Shown here: positions 24,042 through 33,309 of the stretch, one piece after another
Layout: every line of letters begins with the position of its first letter
Position numbering within the stretch: position 1 is the stretch's first letter
NCBI RefSeq assembly: GCF_021391495.1
Contig: NZ_CP090063.1
Span: 5,828,001 to 5,892,000 of the forward strand
Direction of reading: 5' to 3'
Source of the DNA: Amycolatopsis acidiphila
GTDB lineage: Bacteria; Actinomycetota; Actinomycetes; Mycobacteriales; Pseudonocardiaceae
Length of the DNA stretch: 64,000 bases
Program-made: the position numbers and the translations under genes
The notes under the pieces: generated by a model
Database searches by the model: none
What the model was told of the DNA's origin: nothing
What the model saw: the letters and a program-made list of their open reading frames with translations, nothing else

Positions 24042-24578
24042 ATGCACCGCAAGCCCAGATCGACGATCCCGCTCGCCGCGGCGGGTATCGCGCTCCTCGC
24101 CGCCTCCACCGGCTGTGACGTGGCGAACCAGTACTCTTCCACCGCAGGTCAGAACGGCATGCAGGACATGGCCGCCGCGGACAACACGCCCGCGCTCAAC
24201 GCCGTCCGCGCGTTCGACCTCGGCCGCATCGTCGTCGACGGTGGCGGATTCACCGTCTACCGCTACGACAAGGACAGCACCAACCCGCCGAGTTCCACCT
24301 GCACGGGCCTCTGCGCACAGCAGTGGAAACCCGTTCCCGCGAGCGCGACCCAGCATCTCGGCGGGCTCGACCAGAACAGCGTCGGCACCCTGACCAGGGA
24401 CGACGGTACCGATCAGGCCACCCTCGACGGGTGGCCGCTCTATCGCTACGCCAAGGACGCGATGCCCGGCGAGACTGCAGGGCAGGGCATCGGCGGCGTG
24501 TGGTTCCCGATCACGCCGCAGGGCGGCAAGGTGCAGACCGCCGCGGATCCCGGACAGTCCGATGCGTTCGGGCTCTGA
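24042..24578 (+). CDS. lipoprotein with one YxFxxD-type domain
   Basis: 178 residues. Signal peptide and lipobox 'LLAASTGC' (Cys 25). One domain like those in the 19657-20604 lipoprotein: 'TVYRYDKDSTNPPSSTCTGL' with a Cys pair, 'CAQQWKPV', 'LDGWPLYRYAKD', 'GQGIGGVWFPITP'. ATG 24042 follows GGAAGGAAAC. It opens an operon whose other products include a DUF4142 protein, a b-type membrane cytochrome, a ferredoxin and a reductase, so it may be the outer-face electron acceptor or a metal-binding partner of that chain. The gene end overlaps the next start by 17 nt. Confidence 0.88.
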   Translation: MHRKPRSTIPLAAAGIALLAASTGCDVANQYSSTAGQNGMQDMAAADNTPALNAVRAFDLGRIVVDGGGFTVYRYDKDSTNPPSSTCTGLCAQQWKPVPASATQHLGGLDQNSVGTLTRDDGTDQATLDGWPLYRYAKDAMPGETAGQGIGGVWFPITPQGGKVQTAADPGQSDAFGL

Positions 24579-25338
24579 GCGCGGGATCACCCGCCTGCTG
24601 GTCCTGCTGGCCCTGTTGGTGATGAGCCAGTTGGCCGTACCTGTGTTGGCCGCAGCACAAACGGCTACGTTGAGCGATTCCGACCGGGATCTGCTCAACC
24701 GCGTCCGGCAGGCCGGGCTGTGGGAAATGCCCTCGGGCGACATGGCCCGCACGCGTGCGCGGACCCCGCAGGTACGGGAGGTCGGCCAGACGTTGATGGT
24801 CGACCACGGCCGGCTCGACGTCGCCGTGCGCGGGCTCGCCGCGAAATACGGCGTCGTGCTGCCCGACCAGCCCAACGCGGATCAGCAGAGCTGGCTGGCC
24901 GAAGAGCGCAACGCGACGACGACGTCGGACTTCGAGCGCATCTTCGTCAACCGGCTGCGCGCGGCGCACGGCGTCATCTTCGCCGTCATCGCGCAGGTGC
25001 GCGCGGGCACCCGCAACGACGAGATCAGGGCATTCGCGGCGACCGCGAACCAGGTGGTGCTGCGGCACATCTCGCTGCTGGAGAGCACCGGGCTGGTGGA
25101 CTACAACGCGCTGCCACAGCCGACCGTGAGCACCACGGCGGCGACCTCGGCCGCCTCGGCGCTGAACCTGAGCTCCATGACCATCCTCACCACCGTGCTG
25201 GTCGTGCTGCTCGTGTTCGCGGCGACGCTGCTCGTGCTGTGGCTCATCCGGTCTTCGGCGAGAAGACGACATCGATCAGGAGAAAAACATGCATTTGACC
25301 GCAACCCAGAACCGGCGCCGAAAGAGCCGGTCCGCTAG
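24562..25338 (+). CDS. DUF4142 protein, membrane-anchored
   Basis: 258 residues. Signal peptide (about 1-31), DUF4142 four-helix region (about 36-170; 'LLNRVRQAGLWEMPSGDMA', 'VREVGQTLMVDHGRLDVAVR'), a Thr/Ala linker, one membrane helix (about 200-225) and a basic cytoplasmic tail. DUF4142 has a ferritin-like helical bundle; function unknown. Unlike most DUF4142 proteins it has a C-terminal anchor, so the bundle faces outward. Overlaps the lipoprotein gene, so coupled translation is likely. Confidence 0.85.
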   Translation: MRSGSERGITRLLVLLALLVMSQLAVPVLAAAQTATLSDSDRDLLNRVRQAGLWEMPSGDMARTRARTPQVREVGQTLMVDHGRLDVAVRGLAAKYGVVLPDQPNADQQSWLAEERNATTTSDFERIFVNRLRAAHGVIFAVIAQVRAGTRNDEIRAFAATANQVVLRHISLLESTGLVDYNALPQPTVSTTAATSAASALNLSSMTILTTVLVVLLVFAATLLVLWLIRSSARRRHRSGEKHAFDRNPEPAPKEPVR

Positions 25339-25353
25339 CTCCGGGAGGCGGGC

Positions 25354-25965
25354 GTGACCGTCTCCGACAGCTGGGCCATGGCACTCATGCCCCTGGCCCA
25401 GCAATCGACGGACGCCGGGTTGCGCAGCGTCGCGCAGATCTCCGCCCGTATCTCGTACGTGTTCATGTGCCTCACGCTGTGCTGGGGCATCCTCACCGCG
25501 ACCGGCTGGGTCCGCAACCTCACCGGCCGCAAGGCGTTGCGCAGCGGGCACGTGGTGCTGGCCACGCTCACGCTGACCTTCGGCATCGTGCACGCGGCGT
25601 CGTTCTACTTCATGTCGGTGGGCGCGTTCTCGGTGGCCAGGCTGACCGTGCCGCTGCTGCCCGGCGGACTGGCCCGGCACAGCCTCGGCATCATCGGCCT
25701 GGAGCTGATGCTCGCGATCGCCTTCACCGCGAGCCTGTACCGGTTCATCGCCTACCGGCGCTGGCTGTGGCTGCACCGCTTGGCCTACCTGGCCATCCCG
25801 CTGCTGGTGATCCACTCGTTCTTCGGGGCGATCGCCAACGGCCACCTCGCCGTGCTGTGGCTGGCCGGGCTCACCCTGCTGGTGCCGACGATCACGCTGT
25901 CGGTCCTGCGGTTCCTGCCCTCGCGGGCGCTGGAGCGGATCGGCCTCGTGGAGGAGCTCGTATGA
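25354..25965 (+). CDS. ferric-reductase-like transmembrane b-type cytochrome
   Basis: 203 residues with about five hydrophobic helices. Four histidines are placed as in bis-haem ferric reductase/NADPH-oxidase membrane domains: H66 and H80 in 'SGHVVLATLTLTFGIVHAAS' (14 apart) and H141 and H154 in 'WLHRLAYLAIPLLVIHSFFG' (13 apart), giving two stacked haems across the membrane. No FAD/NAD domain is fused; the adjacent genes supply one. It should carry electrons from the cytoplasm to the outer face. Start GTG 25354 follows GGGAGG. Overlaps the ferredoxin start as ATGA. Confidence 0.85.
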   Translation: MTVSDSWAMALMPLAQQSTDAGLRSVAQISARISYVFMCLTLCWGILTATGWVRNLTGRKALRSGHVVLATLTLTFGIVHAASFYFMSVGAFSVARLTVPLLPGGLARHSLGIIGLELMLAIAFTASLYRFIAYRRWLWLHRLAYLAIPLLVIHSFFGAIANGHLAVLWLAGLTLLVPTITLSVLRFLPSRALERIGLVEELV

Positions 25966-26189
25966 AGACGCTCGACCGGTTCCGCGGTCCGCGCATCAGC
26001 GTGGACAACGACCGCTGCGAGGTTTACGGCATCTGCGTGCAGGAGGCGCCGCGGCTGTTCCAGCTCGACCGGGACGGCAGGCTGCGCTACCGCAGGCAAC
26101 TGGAGGAGGCCGACTACGGGCAGGCCGCCGCGGCGGCCCGCTGCTGCCCCATGCAGGCGATTGTCTTGAGAGGGATGAGCGATGAGTGA
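25962..26189 (+). CDS. ferredoxin, 3Fe-4S type
   Basis: 75 residues. 'DRCEVYGICVQEAPRLFQLD' gives C19-x5-C25, with C62-P63 in 'ARCCPMQAIVL'; together three ligands of a [3Fe-4S] (or labile [4Fe-4S]) cluster, as in ferredoxins that serve P450s. An extra cysteine, C61, could be a fourth ligand. Basic N-terminus. Flanked by a membrane cytochrome and an FAD ferredoxin reductase with overlaps of 4 and 8 nt, so it very probably shuttles electrons between them; no P450 gene is near. Confidence 0.9.
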   Translation: MKTLDRFRGPRISVDNDRCEVYGICVQEAPRLFQLDRDGRLRYRRQLEEADYGQAAAAARCCPMQAIVLRGMSDE

Positions 26190-27444
26190 CGGAGACAGAA
26201 TCGTCGTCGTCGGTGGTGGGGTCGCCGGCCTGCGCGCGGCCGAGCGGCTGCGTGAGCTCGGCTTCGACGGCGAGATCATCATCGTCGGCGACGAGCGCCG
26301 GAAGCCCTACCACCGGCCGATGGTGTCCAAGCAGCTGGTGACCGGGAACGTCCGCCCGATCGACGTGGACCTCAAGCCCTACATCGAACTGGACGCGCAC
26401 TGGCGCCTCGGCACCCGCGCCACGCACCTGGACACCAGCCAGCGCGTGGTGCACCTGCCGGGGAAGGAGGAGCTCTGGTACGACGGGCTCGTCATCGCGA
26501 CCGGCGTGGTGCCCCGGCACCTGCCGGGCGCGCCGCGGCACGACCCACGGGTCCGGGTGCTGCGCACGGTCGAGGACGCGATGTCGTTGCGACGGGCGCT
26601 GGCGGCGAGCAACAAACCTGCCGTCGTGATCGGCAGCGGGCTGATCGGCTGTGAGTTCGCGGCGAGCATGCGCACACTGGGCCGCGACGTCACCCTCGTC
26701 GGGCACGCCAAGGCCCCGCTGTACCGGTTCGGCCCGCGGGTCGCGGGCGCGGTCACCGAAACGCACGAGAAGCACCGGGCCGGCCTGGCGATGAACTCGG
26801 AGGTGCGGCACTGGATCAGCACGAAGGACGCCTTCGGCCTGCACCTGACCAGCAACCAGCTGGTCGTCGCCAGCTGCGTGGTGCTGGCGATCGGCAGTGT
26901 GCCTGCGGTGGACTGGCTGCGCGGCTCCGGGCTCGACATCTCCGACGGCGTGCTGTGCGAACCGACGCTGTTCGCCGAGGGCGCCGAGGACGTGGTGGTC
27001 GCGGGCGACGCGGCCCGCTGGCCGAACCTGCGGTTCGACGAGACGCCGCGGCGGGTCGAGCACTGGCTCAACGCGGTCGAGTCGGCACGGGCGGCCGCGG
27101 AGAACCTGATGGCGGGACGGCGGCTGGCCAAGCCGTTCACCCCGCTGCCGCGGGCCTGGTCGAGCATCTACGAGCACCGGTTGCAGATGGCCGGGATGCC
27201 CGCGCTCGGCGAGGACACCGTGCAGCTGGACGACGGGGTCACCGGTTTCGTCCGCGGCGGTCAGCTGATCGGGGCGGCGAGCTGGGACAAGCCAAGGGCG
27301 ATGCTGCACTGGACCGCCGAACTGGAACGGCGGCTGCCGGTGCCGGAGTACACCCCGGCCCCTGCCGAGACCGAGGCCCTGCCGCAGCTGTCGGAGGAGA
27401 TGTTCTCCGAAGAGGAGTGGCTCACCGTGGGTCAGGGGGTCTGA
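26182..27444 (+). CDS. FAD-dependent ferredoxin reductase (rhodocoxin/putidaredoxin reductase type)
   Basis: 420 residues. FAD motif 'RIVVVGGGVAGLRAAERLRE', 'KPYHRPMVSKQLVTG', NAD(P)H motif 'AVVIGSGLIGCEFAASMRTL', and the second FAD contact 'VVAGDAARWPN'; C-terminal dimer domain contains 'SSIYEHRLQMAGMP'. It oxidises NAD(P)H and passes electrons one at a time to the ferredoxin encoded just before it. ATG 26182 overlaps the ferredoxin stop. An acidic C-terminal tail is a small extension beyond the usual end. Confidence 0.92.
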   Translation: MSDGDRIVVVGGGVAGLRAAERLRELGFDGEIIIVGDERRKPYHRPMVSKQLVTGNVRPIDVDLKPYIELDAHWRLGTRATHLDTSQRVVHLPGKEELWYDGLVIATGVVPRHLPGAPRHDPRVRVLRTVEDAMSLRRALAASNKPAVVIGSGLIGCEFAASMRTLGRDVTLVGHAKAPLYRFGPRVAGAVTETHEKHRAGLAMNSEVRHWISTKDAFGLHLTSNQLVVASCVVLAIGSVPAVDWLRGSGLDISDGVLCEPTLFAEGAEDVVVAGDAARWPNLRFDETPRRVEHWLNAVESARAAAENLMAGRRLAKPFTPLPRAWSSIYEHRLQMAGMPALGEDTVQLDDGVTGFVRGGQLIGAASWDKPRAMLHWTAELERRLPVPEYTPAPAETEALPQLSEEMFSEEEWLTVGQGV

Positions 27445-27445
27445 C

Positions 27446-27733
27446 ATGGCCGGACGCTGGAAGGACGTCGCGACCGGGACGGTCCGCGAGGTCACGACCG
27501 ACGAGCTGCTGAGCGCCGTGCGCGGGCACCGGCTCGCCGAGATCCGCCGCAGCCGCGGCCTGACCCAGCACCACCTCGCCGAGAAGATGGGAGTGTCACA
27601 GAGCCAGGTCTACGAGATCGAACGCGGTTCGATCGCCGAACGCGAGGCGCTCGCGCGCTACGCGATCGCGCTCGGCGGCAGGCTGCGCCAGGCGATCCAC
27701 TTCGACGACGGGGACATCGCCGTCGTCGAGTGA
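27446..27733 (+). CDS. XRE-family helix-turn-helix regulator
   Basis: 95 residues. HTH 'LAEIRRSRGLTQHHLAEKMG' followed by 'VSQSQVYEIERG', then a short C-terminal part 'ALGGRLRQAIHFDDGDIAVV', like HigA-type antitoxins and small repressors. It starts one base after the reductase stop, so it is the last gene of the redox operon and may feed back on it. No toxin-like gene stands beside it. It converges tail to tail with the PucR gene with a single base between. Confidence 0.85.
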   Translation: MAGRWKDVATGTVREVTTDELLSAVRGHRLAEIRRSRGLTQHHLAEKMGVSQSQVYEIERGSIAEREALARYAIALGGRLRQAIHFDDGDIAVVE

Positions 27734-27734
27734 G

Positions 27735-29180
27735 TCAGGACCAGCGCAGCGCGAACCACAGTCGCATGCGTGTCTCCGGGTCGGAGAGGTCGGCGCCCAG
27801 CAGGCGCCCGGCCTGTCCGACCCGGTGCCGCACGCTGTTGCGGTGCACCCCGAGCGCCGCGGCCGTGCGGTCCCAGCCACCGTGGTGCGCCAGCCAGGAC
27901 CGCAGTGTCTCCACCAGCTCCGGGCGACCCGCCAGCGGCGCGAGCGTACGGGCGGCGAAGCCCTGTGCGGCCTCGGCGGGAACGAGGTCGTCCAGTCCCC
28001 CGCCGGCGACGACCGGCTTGCCCGCCGCGCGGGCCCGCTGCAGCAGCGCAGGGATTTCCCCCGCCGCCGCGGGCAGTTCGTCCGCCGGCACCGGCGCCCC
28101 GGCGACGGCCAGCCAGCCGTGGGCGCGAAGCTCGTCCAGATCCGGCAGCGCGCCGACGACGGCGATGAAGCCTTCGCCGGTTTCGACCAGCGGGGTGCCG
28201 AGCCACTCGGGTAGCCCGTCATGGTCGGGCTCGCGCCCTTCTCCCACCCCGGCGACCACGCGGTACTCCCCGCCCGGGACGAGCGTCTCGACCGCGTCGG
28301 CCGCGCTGATCCTGTTGAGCAGCAGCGCAGTCATCGTGCCCCTCAGCGCCGTGGTGGCGGATCTCGTCAGCAGGCCCAGCAGGCCCGCCCCGACGCCGAC
28401 GATCGCCCGGTCGGGGGTCTCGAAGCGCCTGCGCCGCCCCACCACGAGCAGGTGCGCAGCGGTCGCCTGCGGGTAGACCGGCTGCGCGACGACGAACGTG
28501 CCACCGGGCAGTTCGGTGGTCGCGCTGCGGATCCCGGCGCCCGACCTCAGCCGCACGAGCAGCGCGGTCAGCTCCGGCGGGAACGGCAACGGCGCGTGCA
28601 CCTCCACGACGGGCAGCCCGTCCCCGTCGACCATCGCGACCCAGCCCGACAGCCGCTGCGCGAGGCCCCGCGCGACCTCCTCGACCCCGCTGGAGGCGGC
28701 GCGAGTAAGCGCTTCCCGGGCTTCGGCGATCCGGCGCTGGTCGCGCTGGCTCGCCTCGGCCAGCGCGACCGACACCGCACGGCTGATCGCGAGGAACGGC
28801 GTGCTGACGGGCACCACGAGCAGCGGCAGGCCGTGCCTCGCGCAGGCCCGCCGCAGCACGCGCGGCAGCTCCTCGTGCACGGGTGGGGTGACACCGAAGC
28901 CGAGCGCGGTGATCCCGGCGGCACGCAGCCCGCGCACGTAACGGTCGACCTCGCGCTGCTCGACCGGCAGGTTCACGCCCGCTGTCAGCAGCAGCTCCTC
29001 GCCCAGCAGGTACGGCCCCGGGTCCTGCAGCTCGCTCACGTGCGCCCAGCGCACCGGCAGGTCGAGTGCACCGGGGCGCAGGGTCTCGCGCACCGGCTCC
29101 AGTGCCAGGCCCGGATCCTCGGCCACGGCTCGCAACGGAACGGTGACATCGGCTTCGGCAAGCGGCTCCGCACTGGACAT
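27735..29180 (-). CDS. PucR-family transcriptional regulator
   Basis: 481 residues. N-terminal PucR ligand domain (about 20-150; 'ELQDPGPYLLGEELLLTAGV'), middle GGDEF-like linker, and C-terminal PucR helix-turn-helix 'TLRSWLAHHGGWDRTAAALG' then 'VHRNSVRHRVGQAGRLLG'. PucR proteins usually activate purine or amino-nitrogen catabolism. It is divergent from the symporter-ureohydrolase-ThDP enzyme operon and is its likely regulator. Confidence 0.92.
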   Translation of the reverse strand: MSSAEPLAEADVTVPLRAVAEDPGLALEPVRETLRPGALDLPVRWAHVSELQDPGPYLLGEELLLTAGVNLPVEQREVDRYVRGLRAAGITALGFGVTPPVHEELPRVLRRACARHGLPLLVVPVSTPFLAISRAVSVALAEASQRDQRRIAEAREALTRAASSGVEEVARGLAQRLSGWVAMVDGDGLPVVEVHAPLPFPPELTALLVRLRSGAGIRSATTELPGGTFVVAQPVYPQATAAHLLVVGRRRRFETPDRAIVGVGAGLLGLLTRSATTALRGTMTALLLNRISAADAVETLVPGGEYRVVAGVGEGREPDHDGLPEWLGTPLVETGEGFIAVVGALPDLDELRAHGWLAVAGAPVPADELPAAAGEIPALLQRARAAGKPVVAGGGLDDLVPAEAAQGFAARTLAPLAGRPELVETLRSWLAHHGGWDRTAAALGVHRNSVRHRVGQAGRLLGADLSDPETRMRLWFALRWS

Positions 29181-29244
29181 TTGCTCCAGAGACTACCTCG
29201 TATTGGGATGAATCGTCCTCTGCCGAGGTTTCCACGGCCGGACC

Positions 29245-29250
29245 TACGGT
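29245..29250 (+). promoter_or_regulatory. probable -10 box of the symporter operon
   Basis: TACGGT in the 103-bp divergent region between the PucR gene and the symporter gene; start of transcription expected near 29257, leaving a leader of about 27 nt with GAAGGGA before GTG 29284. Confidence 0.35.
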
Positions 29251-29283
29251 GACCGGAACGGCATCGACGGAAGGGATCGCATC

Positions 29284-30714
29284 GTGGGCGGCGACTATGT
29301 GGTGATCGCGCTCTACATCGCGGCGATGATCGGGATCGGCTGGTACGGGCTGCGGCTGGCGAAGACCAAGAGCGACTACCTCGTCGCGGGCAGGCGGCTG
29401 GGCTGGTTCATGTACTCCGGCACGATGTCGGCGGTCGTGCTCGGCGGCGCTTCGACGATCGGCGGGGTCAAGCTCGGCTACACCTACGGCATCTCCGGCG
29501 CCTGGCTGGTGGTCACCATCGGCCTCGGCATCCTCGTGCTGCACGCGGTGTTCGCGCGGCGGCTGGTCAAGCTGCGCGTCTACACCGTCGGCGAGATGCT
29601 CGACCTGCGTTACGGCGGCAGCACGAGCACCATCTCCGGCGCCGTGATGTGGGCCTACACGCTGATGCTGACCGTCACCTCGACGCTCGCCTTCGCGACG
29701 ATCTTCAAGGTGCTGCTGAACATCCCGGACGTCGCGGGGATCGCCATCGGCGGCGCGATCGTGGTGCTGTACTCGGTGCTCGGCGGCATGTGGTCGATCA
29801 CGCTGACCGACATCGCCCAGTTCGTGATCAAGACGGTCGGCATCTTCGCGCTGCTGCTGCCGATCGCGATCTCCTCGGCAGGCGGCTTCCGCGGGCTGAG
29901 TCAGCGGCTGGACGGCAGCTACTTCTCGCTCACCTCGATCGGCGGCGGGACGATCTTCACCTACGTCCTGATCTATGGTTTCGGCCTGCTGATCGGCCAG
30001 GACATCTGGCAGCGCGTGTTCACCGCCCGCACCCCGCGCGTCGCCACCACCGGCGGGATCATCTCGGGTGTCTACTGCCTGTTCTACGGCCTCGCCGGTG
30101 CGCTGATCGGCACCGCCGCGAAGGCGCTGTACCCCGGCCTGGCCAGCGCGCAGGACGCGTTCGCGACCATCGTCGAACGGCTGCTGCCCACCGGGGTGCG
30201 TGGTCTCGTGCTCGCCGCCGCACTGTCCGCGCTGATGTCGACCGCGAGCGGCGCGCTGATCGCGTGCTCCACCGTCAGCACGAACGACCTGATCGCCCGC
30301 TTCCGCCGCAAGCCGCTCGGTGTCTCGGCCAACCGCGTGGTGACGCTCGTGCTCGGACTGGTGGCGATCGGCATCGCGATGGTCGTGACCGACGTCGTGG
30401 CGGCGCTGGCGGTGGCCTACAACCTCCTGGTCGGCGGCCTGCTGGTGGCCATACTCGGCGCGCTGTTCGTCAAGCGCGGCACCTGGGCGGGCGCGCTGGC
30501 GTCGATGGTCACCGGCGCGGTCGTGGTGATCGTCTTCATGATCACCGACGGGCTCGAGGCCAACGAGCCCATCTACTACGGACTGGGCGCGAGCCTGGTC
30601 GTCTACGTCGGCGTCAGCCTGCTCACGCCCCGCACGTCCGCGGCGGTGCTGGCGCAGTGGACGGAACGGCTGAGCGGGAAGCAGGCCGTGGAACGCGAAG
30701 GAGTGCACGCATGA
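29284..30714 (+). CDS. sodium:solute symporter (SSS family)
   Basis: 476 residues, about 13 membrane helices. SSS features: '[20 protein letters not shown]', '[19 protein letters not shown]', '[10 protein letters not shown]' and the sodium-site region '[20 protein letters not shown]'. It takes up an organic solute with Na+. The substrate is not readable, but the next genes (ureohydrolase and ThDP decarboxylase-like enzyme) point to arginine, a guanidino acid or a ketoacid. Stop overlaps the next ATG (ATGA). Confidence 0.9.
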   Translation: MGGDYVVIALYIAAMIGIGWYGLRLAKTKSDYLVAGRRLGWFMYSGTMSAVVLGGASTIGGVKLGYTYGISGAWLVVTIGLGILVLHAVFARRLVKLRVYTVGEMLDLRYGGSTSTISGAVMWAYTLMLTVTSTLAFATIFKVLLNIPDVAGIAIGGAIVVLYSVLGGMWSITLTDIAQFVIKTVGIFALLLPIAISSAGGFRGLSQRLDGSYFSLTSIGGGTIFTYVLIYGFGLLIGQDIWQRVFTARTPRVATTGGIISGVYCLFYGLAGALIGTAAKALYPGLASAQDAFATIVERLLPTGVRGLVLAAALSALMSTASGALIACSTVSTNDLIARFRRKPLGVSANRVVTLVLGLVAIGIAMVVTDVVAALAVAYNLLVGGLLVAILGALFVKRGTWAGALASMVTGAVVVIVFMITDGLEANEPIYYGLGASLVVYVGVSLLTPRTSAAVLAQWTERLSGKQAVEREGVHA

Positions 30715-31712
30715 CCAGCTCGAGGACCGGACGCGGCGAGGGCGATCCCGGGAGCAGGACCGACCCGGCGCGGGAGTCCCGCCCGGTACCGCCGGTCGAT
30801 TCCTCGCAGGTCCCCCGTTTCGCCGGGTTCGCCACCTTCGCCCGGCTGCCGCGGCTGGACCAGGTCGAGCGCGCCGACGTCGCGGTGGTCGGCGTCCCCT
30901 TCGACGCCGGCGTGTCCTACCGCCCCGGCGCCCGCTTCGGACCGGCCGCGGTGCGCGAAGCCAGCCGTCTGCTGCGCCCCTACCATCCGGGGCTGGACGT
31001 GTCGCCGTTCGAAGCCGCGCAGGTGGCCGACGCCGGGGACATCGCGGTGAACCCGTTCGACATCGGGGCCGCCATCGAAACCCTGCAGGCGGACGCGGAA
31101 GCGCTTTCCGCCGGCGGCACGAAGCTGGTCACCGTCGGCGGGGACCACACCATCGCGCTGCCTCTGCTGCGGGCGGCGGCGAAGAAGCACGGACCGGTGG
31201 CGCTGCTGCACTTCGACGCGCACCTGGACACCTGGGACACCTACTTCGGCGAGCCCTACACGCACGGCACGCCGTTCCGCCGGGCGGTCGAGGAAGGCAT
31301 CCTCGACACCAGCGCCCTGTGTCACGTCGGCACGCGCGGCCCGCTCTACGGCAAGGCGGATCTCGACGACGACCAGAAGCTGGGCTTCGGCATCATCACC
31401 TCGGCCGACGTGCTGCGGCGTGGGATCGACGAGACCATCGACGCACTACGCCAGCGGATCGGGAACCGGCCGCTGTACGTGTCGGTGGACATCGACGTGC
31501 TCGACCCCGCGCACGCGCCCGGCACGGGCACCCCGGAGGCCGGCGGCATGACCAGCCGCGAGCTGCTGGAGATCCTGCGCGGGCTGCGCACCTGCGACCT
31601 CGTCGGCGCGGACGTGGTCGAGCTGGCCCCGGCCTACGACCACGCCGAGATCACCGCGATCGCCGCGTCGCACGTGGCCTACGACCTCGTCAGCCTGTTG
31701 TGCCTGAGGTGA
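30711..31712 (+). CDS. ureohydrolase (agmatinase/guanidinobutyrase family)
   Basis: 333 residues. Binuclear Mn site is complete: '[14 protein letters not shown]', '[16 protein letters not shown]', '[20 protein letters not shown]'. Releases urea from a guanidino compound. Agmatinase and 4-guanidinobutyrase cannot be told apart by eye. The neighbour resembling 5-guanidino-2-oxopentanoate decarboxylase favours guanidinobutyrate. A polar N-terminal extension of about 40 residues precedes the core. Stop overlaps the next GTG. Confidence 0.9.
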   Translation: MTSSRTGRGEGDPGSRTDPARESRPVPPVDSSQVPRFAGFATFARLPRLDQVERADVAVVGVPFDAGVSYRPGARFGPAAVREASRLLRPYHPGLDVSPFEAAQVADAGDIAVNPFDIGAAIETLQADAEALSAGGTKLVTVGGDHTIALPLLRAAAKKHGPVALLHFDAHLDTWDTYFGEPYTHGTPFRRAVEEGILDTSALCHVGTRGPLYGKADLDDDQKLGFGIITSADVLRRGIDETIDALRQRIGNRPLYVSVDIDVLDPAHAPGTGTPEAGGMTSRELLEILRGLRTCDLVGADVVELAPAYDHAEITAIAASHVAYDLVSLLCLR

Positions 31713-33304
31713 CCCGCATCGGCGGCGACCTGGTCGTCGAAACGCTGCGCGCCCTGGGCGCGCACACCGTGTTCGGCCTGCCGGGACAGCACGCGCTGGG
31801 CCTGTTCGACGCGCTGCGGCGATCGGAGCTGCGGCTGGTGAGCGCGCGGGTGGAGAACAACCTCGCCTTCGCGGCCGACGGGCACGCGCGGGTGAGCGGC
31901 GAGGTCACCCCGTTCGTCTGCTCGACAGGGCCGGGCGCGCTGCTGACGCTGGCGTCGCTGCAGGAGGCGCGGGAGTCGTCGGTGCCGGTGCTCGGGATCT
32001 CCAGCCAGGTCCCGGTCGCCGGCCTCGGCGGCGGGCGGCACGGCTACCTGCACGAGCTGCCCGACCAGCAGGCGAGCTTCCGGGAGGTGGTGAAGTCGGT
32101 GCACGTCGCCCGCACGGCGAGCCAGATCCCGGGTGCGCTGCGGGACGCGTGGGTGTCGGCGTCCACCGTCCCTTGTGGACCAGTCTGGGTCGAGATCCCG
32201 CAGGACGTGTTGCTGGCTCCGGTGTCCCTGCCGCCGATCACCGCCCTGACCGTCCCGTCGCGGCCGCTGGAACCCCTGCCGGACCTGATCGCCGAAGCCT
32301 CGCGGCAGCTGGCGGACGCGTCGAACCCGGTGATCCTCGCGGGAGGTGGTGTGGTCCGTGCCGGCGCGCAGGAGGAGCTGCTGGCACTGGCGGAGTCGTT
32401 GCGTGCGCCGGTGTTGTCGACCTTCGGCGGCAAGGGCGCGTTCCCGTGGGAACACTCGCTGTCCGGGCAGTCGTGGCTGGAGGACTGGCACTGCACGGAG
32501 TTCCTCGCCGACGCCGACGTCCTGCTCGTCCTCGGGTCGGGGCTGGGTGAGCTGTCGAGCAACTACCACCGGTTCTGCCCGCGCGGGCGGGTCATCCAGA
32601 TCGAGGCGGACGCCGGCAAGCTCGAAAGCAACCATGCGGCGCTGGGTATCCACGCCGACGTGAAGCTCGCGCTCGCCGCGCTGTCCGTGCCGCGGCGGGA
32701 GCCGGACGGCAGGGCGGAGACCGCGGTGGCCGGGCTCCTGTCGCGGGTCCGCGATCGCCTGGCCGGACAGGACCTCGGCCGAGAACAGCAGCTGCTGGCC
32801 AACGTCCGCGCCGCGGTGCCCGAAGACATGCCGACGTTCTGGGACATGACGATCCTGGGTTACTGGGCCTGGTCGGCCTGGCCCGGCGCGCTGCACAGCG
32901 CTCAGGGCGCCGGAGGCCTCGGCTTCGCCTTCCCGGCCGCCCTCGGCGCGTCGGTGCACGGCCCGGCGCTGGCGGTGTCCGGCGACGGCGGCGCGATGTA
33001 CGGCCTCGCCGAACTGGCCACCGCGGTGCAGCACCGGCTGGACGTCACGTGGCTCATCGTCGACGACGGTGGTTACGGCATCCTGCGCGAATATCTGACC
33101 GGCGCATTCGGCGAGACCACCGCGACCGAGCTGGCACGGCCGGACTTCGTCGCACTGGCACACTCCTTCGGCGTCCCCGCCATCCGGTCCACAGTGGACG
33201 ACATGCAGGCGGACCTGGCCAAAGCACTCGCCACCCCAGGCCCCGCTGTCGTCGTCCTGCCCACCACACTACGGATGTTCGCCCCGACGCACCTGGAGCA
33301 CTGA
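31709..33304 (+). CDS. thiamine-diphosphate enzyme, acetolactate-synthase-like (possible 2-ketoarginine decarboxylase)
   Basis: 531 residues, three-domain ThDP fold: Pyr domain with catalytic Glu in '[20 protein letters not shown]', middle domain '[20 protein letters not shown]', PP domain '[20 protein letters not shown]' ending with '[11 protein letters not shown]' in the metal/ThDP-binding motif. It is not a normal biosynthetic acetolactate synthase: no small subunit or ilv gene is near. AruI (5-guanidino-2-oxopentanoate decarboxylase) belongs to this family, and the neighbouring ureohydrolase would act two steps later. Start GTG 31709 overlaps the upstream stop; GTG 31700 is an alternative. 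Confidence 0.85.
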   Translation: MTRIGGDLVVETLRALGAHTVFGLPGQHALGLFDALRRSELRLVSARVENNLAFAADGHARVSGEVTPFVCSTGPGALLTLASLQEARESSVPVLGISSQVPVAGLGGGRHGYLHELPDQQASFREVVKSVHVARTASQIPGALRDAWVSASTVPCGPVWVEIPQDVLLAPVSLPPITALTVPSRPLEPLPDLIAEASRQLADASNPVILAGGGVVRAGAQEELLALAESLRAPVLSTFGGKGAFPWEHSLSGQSWLEDWHCTEFLADADVLLVLGSGLGELSSNYHRFCPRGRVIQIEADAGKLESNHAALGIHADVKLALAALSVPRREPDGRAETAVAGLLSRVRDRLAGQDLGREQQLLANVRAAVPEDMPTFWDMTILGYWAWSAWPGALHSAQGAGGLGFAFPAALGASVHGPALAVSGDGGAMYGLAELATAVQHRLDVTWLIVDDGGYGILREYLTGAFGETTATELARPDFVALAHSFGVPAIRSTVDDMQADLAKALATPGPAVVVLPTTLRMFAPTHLEH

Positions 33305-33309
33305 GGACC

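Noticed and set aside
27446..27733. Antitoxin of a HigBA system
   Set aside because: Sequence fits HigA-like proteins, but no toxin-like gene is adjacent and it is joined to the redox operon; regulator is the simpler reading.
28219..30708. Long minus-strand frame opposite the symporter
   Set aside because: Asp/Gln/Arg/His-rich shadow; the symporter on the plus strand is intact with expected helices.
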